From NCBI GenBank assembly GCA_003255025.1, contig QANY01005401.1, positions 434,001 to 498,000 of the forward strand: DNA of 64,000 bases, written 5' to 3'. A program made the position numbers and the translations under genes. Of this stretch, positions 54,951 through 64,000 are shown one piece after another. This DNA comes from Datisca glomerata. Its lineage: Eukaryota > Streptophyta > Magnoliopsida > Cucurbitales > Datiscaceae. Positions within the stretch are counted from its first letter, which is position 1, and each line of letters begins with the position of its first letter. The notes under the pieces are model-generated. The model saw only the letters and a program-made list of their open reading frames with translations, was not told the origin of the DNA and ran no database searches.

Positions 54951-55890
54951 CCCAATTCAATGCACAATTGAAGATATTGATTATATCCAGCAGTACATGG
55001 ATGGTACTGTTAAAATTAATTTCCAATCTTCATGTTCTAATCCTAAAATTAAGGAGTTTAGTAAGCCTAACACTCCTAGAAGTTCCTTTTCTGAATCCAC
55101 TGTCAATAATAGTCAAGATCAGAATCCATCAATTGGAACAAAAAAATACAAAATAAAAAAATAAAAAACCTTAAAACTTAAAGGCATAGTCACAAATTCT
55201 CAATTCAGCCTGTCAATCTTTGATAATAAAATTGAACAATCTGACGGAGCTGAATCACCAACTGAATCTGATTTTCCAAGGAGTTTTACCTTTTATCAAT
55301 CCCCAACTCTTAGTTTTGAATGTAGGCACCCTTAGCCAAGAATACAAGCTTGATTGGGAGGGTTTAACCCAACACATGAATGACCTAACCAATCCAAATA
55401 GACGCAATAGGTTCAGAGAGACATATAATATATATAAAATAAATCTTCATTGCTGAATGGAAGACGTTCATGCAAGAATTTAGAGTTGATATGTTTTTTC
55501 TTGATTATATCAAAGATATTTATGAAAAGAATATTACAGTAATTTTCAAGACCAAGTGGGTCAAGAAAGACTCCAGTGTGGTGTCTGCTAGTTGTCCCCC
55601 ACCTAAAAAATTATAATTAATCATTAAAAAATTAATCACTACTTCTCCTTTTAAGATTTTAAAGGAAGAAGAACCCAATAAAAAGTTTTTGAACAACTTA
55701 ATTACACTAATCAAAGTTTAATAACAATAGAAAAATAATTAAATAAAATTAAAAACAAGGTTGATGATATTCATGAACCTAAACCTAATGAATCTCTAAA
55801 AGATGCTCATTTAATAAATCTTTCAGATAAAATTACTTTAAATATTATTCCTCTCAATGAAAAGATTAATAAAATGCTTCATGAATTGAA
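54951..55890 (+). pseudogene. Linker and coat protein N-terminal remnant, copy C
   Basis: An open piece at 55,220-55,456 includes EYKLDWEGLTQHMNDL and NRRNRFRETYNIYK, conserved in all copies. A second piece (55,450-55,610) has FMQEFRVDMFFLDYI and KDSSVVSAS. The region 55,640-55,890 is Lys/Glu/Asn-rich and helical in style, as in copy D at 62,820-63,060. Homology ends near 55,890. Confidence 0.7.
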
Positions 55891-58800
55891 GGAGATTTCA
55901 AAAACAAAATCTTGATTGAAGCCCTTAACGGACGCCATGCAACTCGAAATCCCGAAAATCTCTCAAGGTTCTATTTTTCTGGTATAATGGGAATTGAAGT
56001 TCAAAACATTGCCCAATAAAGACGGCCCATCATATTCCATGAGTTTTTCTTGGTTTTTAATTTATTAGTAGTAATATACATGTGTTACGCACAAAATATG
56101 TGTAGAATTAAAAAGTAACTGCACCAAATAGACATGTTTTGAAAACTGAGTTAAGAGATATCATGTTTTTCAATTTTTTAGGTAAAAAACAATTTTTTGT
56201 CACCACATCATCAAACCAGTTGCTAATGATTTCAAATTGATGATTTTACTCTTCGTTTGATAGATTCTATTATCTGATTTGTGGGGTTATTTCACCTAAT
56301 GAGATATCATTATTTTAGAAAATTTTGGGTTATCATTAATATATATTATTTTTAATTTAAATTAATTTTTTATTTTTTATTAACTTTTTTAGTGAATTCG
56401 GTTATGGAAATTATCTTTTTCATAACCGAATAATTGTCATCTGAATTTTCAGTGTTGTTTTAGTAATATTTCAATATATGATATAATGTACGAGAATAAA
56501 ACTATGATTTGCAATGATATATCACTTATTTACATATGATTTACTATGATATATTGACCGAGATTTTCTAGAGTTTTTTTTTTCTTTTTTATGATTGATT
56601 GATATTTTAGGTTAGTTATTATTTATCATAATTAATTAAGTAGTAGTTTCCATAACAATAGTTTTTTATTTACTTTTCTAATTATTTCATTAAACTTTGA
56701 TTGGTTGAATTCAAAATGAAATATGTTATCAATTAATGTATTTTAGGGAAGTTAATATTGCATCTATTTTTAAGGTGAGGGCGCAATTTGCTAGTTTTTA
56801 AATTTTCGTTAAAAATGTTAATTACCGTTTATGGAAATCATAATTATACAGTTAAAGCATTAATATATGCCATAGTTGAGTCAAGTGTATCACTTATTTA
56901 CTTATAATCACTATGACGACTGTACATAACATGCATTATATATTAATTTATTAGAATTTTTGAATTTAGTTCATTGATCGAATTACAACTAATTTGTTAT
57001 TGATTTTTTATCGATTTAATTTGATTTCCTTTTAAGATTTTTTATTTAGTGTTTAATTGATTGATGTAGTTAAAAAGTAGCGGTTAAGATGGAAATTAAA
57101 GGGCTCCCAAAAATAGATAAGAAAAGTAACGGTTTAGATCTTGATTACAGTTTAAATCCATTGATAACTACTGCTTTCTTATTTGTAGGGTATATCAATT
57201 AAGTCTATCAGATTTATATATCTGAGTTATCTGAAAATATAGGTAGTATGTTATTTATAGATGAGGGGTAGATTTATCTAAAATTATTGACTATTTAGGA
57301 AACTTGCTATTTACTTAATTATATTGAAAGCCTGATATTTCTTAAAACACCCCATAATATTGTCGATTATGCAAAATTTCCCAAAATTAAAATATATTTC
57401 ACTTTGTAAACTTAAAACAATATTTTTAAATAAAAAATTCAACACGGGTTGGAATAAATAGTAAGTTAGTATAAAAAAGTACTATTTAAAAGGAAGTTAA
57501 AAGTATAAAAACCCAAAAAAAACAATAAGATAAAAAAGGATGATACAAAAAAGTTAGATCATTATATTGTTTATTTCCTACAAATTATGAGTCACACAAT
57601 ATATCAACAAATTTTGAATGTGTAATACATATAACCTTATTAATAGAGAAAATATCGTAATTTAAATATTAAAGATCATAAAATAGTACTTATTATCTAC
57701 CCCAATATTGAGATTTTTCTAACCGAGTTTTTCTTTTTTTGCATTCCCCTGCGGTATTTGCTCCTTTTCCCTAACAAAGAAAATATGCATTGAAAGAGTT
57801 TACTCTCATTTAGTGTCATTTTATCGTAAATTTCATAAAACAATTGTCTATAATATATTTCGGTTTGAGACTTTTAAATTTTCTCATTTATGATTATAAT
57901 TAATAATTTATTTTTTTATATTAGGTATTCTTGTCTTGCAACAGTACAATTATAAAATTCATTCTAATACATTTCTTGCTTTTAATTATATTATAATTTG
58001 TCTTCTAAGTAACTTTTCGATTCAACTATAACTTGTATATTGCATATACTAATAACTATTTATAATCCTACAACAATACATGTAAAATCTTAAAAGTAGT
58101 CATACATTTTTCATATATTGTTAAACAGTATATATGTAGCTCTTAATTTACTCGTATACGATTTTTTTACAACTACAATACCATTGAAAGTTTTTCTTTG
58201 AAGACAGTTGAGTTATATTTTAAATGATGTATCCATGTATCCATGCCCAACTCTTGTAAAGCAAGTATTATAAATATATTTTATCTATTTTAATTAAAAG
58301 TATCACATTATAATTCTATTAAACTATGAAATATTACTTTATTACTATTAATTTATCACAATACTCTTATACCCAATCAACTACCAATTATTTGAGATTT
58401 TCGTATATCCCCGTTAAAATTTTCTTAAACTTAAAGTATGTTTTAATATAATTAAGGTGATACTTATAGCTAATGAATATTAATAATACTAAAAGCTTAC
58501 ATCGGTTTATATTCTTTACATAAACTTATTTTATGAAAATTTTGGCAACAAAAGAGCGGTTATTTCAATTAAATTTAATGTTTAAAATATTTAGTGGAGT
58601 AATAACATTTTAATTATAATAAATACGGACATATAATTAAATAATAAATAAAAAAAATTATTTATTTAATCTATTAAATACATTTTGACATTTCTAAATA
58701 TTGAATATAGACACATGGCGCGAAGAGTGATCCCCATACTCAATTATATATATATAAAGGATTATAATAATTAAAAGTCTGAAAACATGTTAAAAGTAAT

Positions 58801-60250
58801 AATTTATTGTAAAGTGAAATATACAAGACGTAGTGAATCTAAAGATGTGTATTAAATTAGCTAAATATTGGAACAGACAGAATTATTTCTCTACTAATTA
58901 TCTATTGTTTTCACTCTAAAAGAAATTTTTTAATAAGAAAGGATTTATTTAAATGTGATTAAAGAGAATTAAAATCAAAGGATACTAAAAGTCAGTTAAA
59001 AAATCATGTCCATATGTATCTTTTTTGTCAAAATATTTTGTGTATTTAATTATTACCGAAAAATTAAATATACTCGACTTATCTATATATATACACATAT
59101 ATAACATAAGACTAATAGTTCATCTACAACATATTTAATAATAATTTATGATCTCTACCTCATTAATTTATCTCAGTTTATTGTTCCTACCTCATTACTT
59201 TGTATACATTTATAGTCATAAGGTTACTTTAGGAATAAAATCAATATGGTTGGATAGAATTGTCAAACAAAAGTTTTCCAAGTATCCTTGCTTTTAGAAG
59301 TAGTAGAGATAGAAATAGGGATATGTTAATTAAGAGTAGAATATGTAGTCTTTTTTATGGGTCTATTCGCACTGATTATTTTTTTATTATTATGAAATTA
59401 TTTGTCTATTTTTGAAACTCACACAAACAAATTGTTAATATTACATAAATTGTTAATATCTTTTCTCAACGTGTTAACATGTGTCATCATATTTATAAGT
59501 TAAATTATATTTCAACAATATGTTTGCTAAATGATTAAACCCAAAATTCATATTAACATACAATTCATATTTTCCTTAATTAACACGCCAAAGCTATCAT
59601 TTATTGGAGTTTTAATATTTACGGTATGAATGGTTTATCATTTATTGAAATCTTTGCCATTGTTAGGGAAAGATGTTTGTAAACTAATGTTGTTATTTTT
59701 TCAGAAACTAAAAATTATCACTAAGAGATTTTTGAAAATTAATTTCTTTAATAGTTTTGAAAAAATAACTAAAATTTCTGAGTAGAACCATAGGATAAGG
59801 GCGTCACAAACAAATCATAAAAATTTAAAATCAAATTAAGTAGAAAATGATAATTTATCTACTTTAATTTTTTTAAGCCACTTTCTAACTTACGACTTTG
59901 AAAGTAGTTTATCTATACTATGAAAGTAGCCTATCTCTATCATTTTCTCTTTAGAAATGATAATATCTATATAAGTTTTTTTAATTTAAAATACACTTTT
60001 GTCACACATTTTGAAAAACATCAAATAATGCATTTTTTGAAAACTTAATTAACATAGCAAATTGATTTAAATTCAGTAGTTTTTATATTAACATAGTTAC
60101 TAATATGCCCTCTTGATTATATTCTCTCTTTATCATTTTTATCTCTCTTTACCATATTAAATTAGTTACTAATTTAGTAGTTTTTACATTAGAGCTCAAT
60201 ATTTTTACCATTTATCTCTCTCTTCTCGTCTCTCTCTCAATCTCTCTTTT
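55891..60250. other. AT-rich intergenic DNA between copies C and D
   Basis: A short less AT-rich piece (55,915-56,030) follows the copy C end and is unidentified. The remaining 4.2 kb is very AT-rich with no recognised coding region, LTR pair or RNA gene. Confidence 0.5.
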
Positions 60251-60900
60251 ATATTTGGTTGCTTCCAAGAAGCCTTGCAAACTCACAAAACTTGCAAAAC
60301 AGTAAGAGGCAGAAGCATGCTATCACACCCATTTCCTTCCCAAAATTCGTCTACACGTTATATCAGCGGCTCCATCAACCCAGCTTGAAAGATAATAGTT
60401 CTTTGCCTAGAAGATATATCAGCGGCTCCATCAACCCAGCTTCTTGGCTTGATCTCTTACCAACTGAATTTTGAAATATCCTTCAACTACTATCATAGCA
60501 TCCTATAGGACTATAAGCTCGAGAAGAACACAAACAAATGCCTGGAAGATTTCATAGTCTCCACTGGATAGCCACTTGGATTGCTGCTCCAAATGGTTGG
60601 AAGAGTAAGCTCAGAGTACTACTTAAGGGTTCTCACTGTTTGAAGCTTCCTTTCCGTGTGTTTGATGTATAAAGGAAAAATCACTTTACAGCGTGATTAA
60701 CACCTTCCAGGCTAATGACAGCTGGCCTCATATTAGGTTTCTTACGAGCAACAAACGTCTTTGTTTTTTTTTACGAATCCAGGAAGCAAGAGTTGAATTA
60801 TCATCCCCACTGACTAAATCAACATATATATATTATATGTATGTATATGTATATACATGTATACTTATAAGCTTTAATCTTACTCCAATAAATAATTTTA
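60251..60900 (+). other. Unidentified segment, possible gene fragment, with a 28-bp direct repeat
   Basis: This segment has a more balanced composition than its surroundings. TATATCAGCGGCTCCATCAA plus eight further bases occurs at 60,359-60,386 and 60,415-60,442 (period 56). Open frames at 60,259-60,474 and 60,693-60,956 have no recognised family. A broken exon or captured gene piece is possible. The composition returns to AT-rich at about 60,800. Confidence 0.35.
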
Positions 60901-60935
60901 TTTTTGGTATCTTGCTTACAAAAGTTCACCTCTTT

Positions 60936-60948
60936 TGGTATCAAAGCC
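60936..60948 (+). promoter_or_regulatory. tRNA-Met primer-binding site, copy D
   Basis: TGGTATCAAAGCC has the same single G-to-A change as copy C. The shared change suggests C and D descend from one viral lineage, distinct from that of copy A. Confidence 0.85.
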
Positions 60949-61169
60949 AAATTTGATAAGGTATATTACTGTTTAAATACTTTTTAATACTGCATCATTA
61001 TTGTTCTTCTCTGCCCAAGTGGCTAGTTATTATTGCTATTGTTGCTTAATTGCTTACTTGAATAAGTATTTTATTTAATATGTATCTCCGCCCAAGTGAC
61101 TGGTTATTTTTATGTTTGATTATTTCTCTATAACCTTTGATTTTCAAATCTGTGAATCTGGTGTATCAC

Positions 61170-62107
61170 TTTCTATTAGGTTTACTTCAGGCATCCTAAG
61201 AAGGCCTATTAGATGCATAAATTCTGAGGGCAAGTTAGCTGTAGGGGCAAACAGGAGAATATTGACTTCATAGGAGGTTGTAGACGTCATGGCACATTTG
61301 AAAATCAAAATACATGATGAAATTTTTAATAATAAGAATAATTTAGTTATTTTAAGTAATGAATAGACTATTTAAAGGCCATTCTTCTTGTAGCAATATG
61401 TTTACAATGAATACAATACCAGACATAATTAATGAAGAACATGTTGAATACTTAGGAGATGGTCATGTAGATCATAGGGTATGAAATATATCCAAAATCC
61501 TTAGTAAAGAAAATTATAAATCAACATGGTTTGTTGCTTCCTTCAAACCTCAACATCATGTAAAAATAATTGAAAAAAAAATATATGCTCTTGAGAAAGA
61601 GCATAAAACTTGTCAATTACTTTCTCCTAATAGAATTAAACATCACATTCAAGAATAATATAATTTCTTTCAATTTCATTTAGTCCAGATTGAAGTTAAA
61701 CCACTCACAAAAGGAGGCCTTAATAGCTCTGTTTTGTTAGTCATACGTGATGCAAGATTTATAAATTTTAATGATAATATTTAGGATTAATTGAATCTTC
61801 ACTTTGTAATAGTCTAATCCAATTTAATTATTTTTTGGATTTTTCTGTTAGTTTAACAGGCTCACAAATTCTTAAATCCTCAACCTTGAATATCAAAACT
61901 AGTGGTTACCAAATCTTTGAAGGTATCCAACCCCTAGCTTTGATTTTTAGAATTCATTACAAACTCACAAAAATCAAAATAAATTTCCAAGCCATCAACA
62001 AGAGTCCAAAAACTCAAATCATGTTGACTCAATCTAGCCAAAGTAATGCTTCTATTATAGTCCCTAAAATCATTAGATGGCCTGATATTACTTTACCTAC
62101 AAATTGA
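61170..62107 (+). pseudogene. Movement protein remnant (30K superfamily), copy D
   Basis: It is collinear with copy C. The first half has pieces matching STWFVASFKPQHHVKIIE and VKPLTKGGLNSSVLL with frameshifts. The second half (61,835-62,107) is open and contains NIKTSGYQIFEGIQPLALIF and LTQSSQSNASIIVPKIIRW. It ends with the PDITLPTN segment shared by all copies. Confidence 0.8.
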
Positions 62108-62307
62108 CTTTTAACCAATGAAAGCCAACCCACTCTAATTCAACACCCAATTGAAGATTCCAACAAATCATGGATGATAATGTTAAAATTAATTTCCAAT
62201 CTTCCAGTTCTAATTCTTAAATTAAGGAGTTAAGCTATTCTAGCACTTCTAGAAATTTCTTTTCTGAATCCAATGTAATTAATAGTCAAGATCTTTGAAT
62301 CCACCAA

Positions 62308-62811
62308 TTGGAACAAGAATCAAAAAGTTTAAAAATAGAAAAGTTAAGACTTAAAGGCACAGTCATAAATTCTCAAGTCTGTCAGCCAATCTTTGATAAT
62401 AAGACAGAACAATCTGGCGAATCTGAATCACCAACTGCCTCTAATTTTCAAGGAGCCTTACCTCCTGTTAATCCTCAACTTTTAGTTTTGAATTTAGACA
62501 CCTTAAACCAATAATACAAACCTGATTGGGAGGGTTTAACCGAACACATGAATGACTCAGTCAATTTTAATAGATGTAATAGGTTTAGAGAGACATACAA
62601 TATGCATCAAAGAAAAATTATATTTGCTGAATGGAAGGCGTTCAAGCAAGAATTTAGAGGTGATATATTTTTCCTTGATTATATCGAGGATAATGACAAA
62701 AAGAATATTAAAGTAATTTCTAAGATCAAACGGATAAAGGAAGACTCCAGTTGGCTGACTGTTAGCCATCCCCTACCTGAGAAAATTATAATAATAATGA
62801 AATTTATTTAA
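62308..62811 (+). pseudogene. Linker region of the polyprotein, copy D
   Basis: Two open pieces (62,308-62,514 and 62,548-62,811) carry SPTASNFQGALPPVNPQLLV and NRCNRFRETYNMHQRKIIF, then EWKAFKQEFRGDIFFLDYIE. They are conserved in the other three copies. The region lies between movement and coat protein; no named domain was recognised. Confidence 0.72.
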
Positions 62812-62819
62812 TCACTGCT

Positions 62820-64000
62820 TCTCCTTTTAAGATTTTAAAGAAAGAAGAACCCAATAAAAACGTTGTTGAACAACTTAATTTTACTAATCAAAGTTTAATA
62901 ATAATAGGAAAATAATTAGATAAAATTGAGAATAAAGTTGATGATCTTCATGAGCATTAACCTAATGATTCTCTAAAAGAAACTCTTTTAATAAATTTTT
63001 CAGATAAAACTGTCTTAAAATTTATTCCCCTCAATAAAAATATTGATAAAATACTTCAAGAATTAAAGAATAAATCTGTTGAGTCATCATCTTCTGTTAA
63101 GATGATTAACCAAGACAGTAGTTCTTAATCAGAAAGTCATAGGTCAAATTTCACCTATGAATCATCCATAATTCACGAGTCTTCAACCATTGTAAATATT
63201 GAAGAAATATTTAAAAGTTTAGAAATTAATAAATTGGAAAGGAAGTGGCATAAAAGTCATATTCCTCCAGATATTCAAATTATTGAATCTTCTTTAGTTA
63301 ATCAATTTTGTATCTCTGTAGAAAAATTATATGAATGAAATATTGATGGACTTTCAGAAAAGTAATTCTTTAACAATTAGAACAGTCCTTAATGATAACC
63401 TATGAAATATAGACTGTAATAGTCTCACATATGGTTCAATTATCAATACAAAATAAAAAGAAGGTCTAAGAATGTGTATAGACATGAAAATTAATAAACA
63501 AATTAAAAAAGAAAAGAAAACTGTTAAATACGAATTAGGCAATTTCTGTGAGCAATATGGATTACTTGTTTTTGCTTATTTCCAAAATAATAATAAAAAT
63601 TCTAATCTTAATCCAAAAAGAATTTACAAACCGTATGGGAAAAAATTTCACAGAAACAAAGATAAAAATTTTGATAAATACTTTTCTAAGAATAAAAATT
63701 ATTCAAGAAGAAAATTTAATAAATAATTTGTTGATAAAAGCAAAATCAAGTGTTTCAAGAGTGGCCAGAATGGTCATTTTTTCAACACTTGTCGAGTCAA
63801 AAATAATATTATTCAATTAAAAGTCTCTGAAGAAGATAAACAAGAATTTTTTAGAATTATAGAAACCATAAATTATTATGAAAGTAATAATGAAGATTTA
63901 GGAGAAATTTATTAATGATTCTCCTATCATTTCTATGGGTGCAAGTATAGCTGTTGTGAGAAAATTATTAATGTTTTAAATAAAAATGAAGAACGAGAAA
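62820..64000 (+). pseudogene. Coat protein remnant with zinc knuckle, copy D (partial)
   Basis: After a Lys/Glu/Asn-rich segment (62,820-63,060), coat protein pieces include LYEXNIDGL-like (63,327-63,353), CNSLTYGSI-like (63,415-63,440) and LRMCIDMKINKQIKKEKKTV (63,468-63,526). The zinc knuckle at 63,751-63,792 reads CFKSGQNGHFFNTC; the second ligand Cys is Ser, the other three ligands are kept. An acidic end (NNEDLGEI-like) follows at 63,890. It is the best preserved coat protein of the four copies and is cut by the window end. Confidence 0.82.

Larger units (their letters stand above)
53683..55890 (+). mobile_element. Endogenous caulimovirid, copy C (5' part only)
   Basis: The copy starts in the leader (53,683; homologous to copy A around 46,890). 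It carries a primer-binding site (53,768-53,780), the movement protein, the linker and the start of the coat protein region, and ends near 55,890 in unrelated sequence. Protease, reverse transcriptase and RNase H are absent. It lies head-to-head with copy B. Its coding parts have fewer breaks than those of the other copies. Confidence 0.85.
60936..64000 (+). mobile_element. Endogenous caulimovirid, copy D (runs off the window)
   Basis: Starting at the primer-binding site (60,936-60,948), the order is leader, movement protein (about 61,170-62,110), linker (62,300-62,800) and coat protein (62,820 onward). It continues beyond the window edge, so protease, RT, RNase H and any AlkB-like domain would lie in the next window. 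Stops and frameshifts occur throughout. The 5' border upstream of the primer-binding site is not sharp. Confidence 0.85.

Noticed and set aside
39876..64000. The viral copies as LTR retrotransposons
   Set aside because: There is no integrase and no LTR; movement protein, coat protein knuckle and the caulimovirid RT block order are present instead.

Overview
This is nuclear DNA of a flowering plant, most likely a eudicot. It is strongly AT-rich, has one intron-containing host gene of a plant-specific transcription factor family, and is otherwise a deposit of decayed plant transposable elements and endogenous plant pararetrovirus copies. No rRNA, tRNA gene or CRISPR array was seen.

Layout. 1-2,040 holds no recognised gene. 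2,041-15,803 is a nested stack: CACTA (En/Spm) DNA-transposon sequence with a Tnp2 transposase pseudogene (+) and a Ptta/En/Spm-type transposase remnant (-); inside it a deleted LINE (7,421-15,697, flanked by a 15-bp direct repeat); inside the LINE a 6.1-kb non-coding LTR element (8,054-14,118) and a tandem array of small TRIM retrotransposons (14,540-15,350). 17,810-18,523 has a tRNA-type SINE with a 14-bp target duplication and a complete 313-bp TRIM with a 5-bp target duplication. 18,575-24,469 is a second LTR element related to the first, with a Ty3/gypsy gag remnant, purine-rich tandem repeats and an antisense coiled-coil reading frame. 26,594-28,024 is the only apparently intact gene: a two-exon SHI/STY (SRS) transcription factor of 323 residues, with two upstream ORFs in its leader. 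28,878-29,218 is a third TRIM. 31,930-34,150 is a minus-strand copia derivative with a gag pseudogene; two short hAT-like MITE candidates follow. 37,731-39,875 is a Ty1/copia gag-protease-integrase pseudogene, cut off by viral DNA.

39,876-55,890 and 60,936-64,000 are four decayed copies (A and B on -, C and D on +) of a caulimovirid of petuvirus/florendovirus type: one long polyprotein with movement protein, coat protein with zinc knuckle, aspartic protease, reverse transcriptase and RNase H. B and A are head-to-tail and share an intergenic region with a TATA box and a tRNA-Met primer-binding site; B and C are head-to-head. All are riddled with stops and frameshifts, and several catalytic residues are lost.

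The most unusual item is in copy B: just after the RNase H end, and before the polyprotein's C-terminal tail, lies a decayed AlkB-like 2-oxoglutarate/Fe(II) dioxygenase domain (about 48,730-49,170) with a recognisable HxD, distal His and RxNxTFR motif. Copy A lacks it through a deletion at the same place. AlkB domains are known from several plant RNA viruses (such as Betaflexiviridae), where they are thought to reverse RNA methylation; I do not know one in described caulimovirids.
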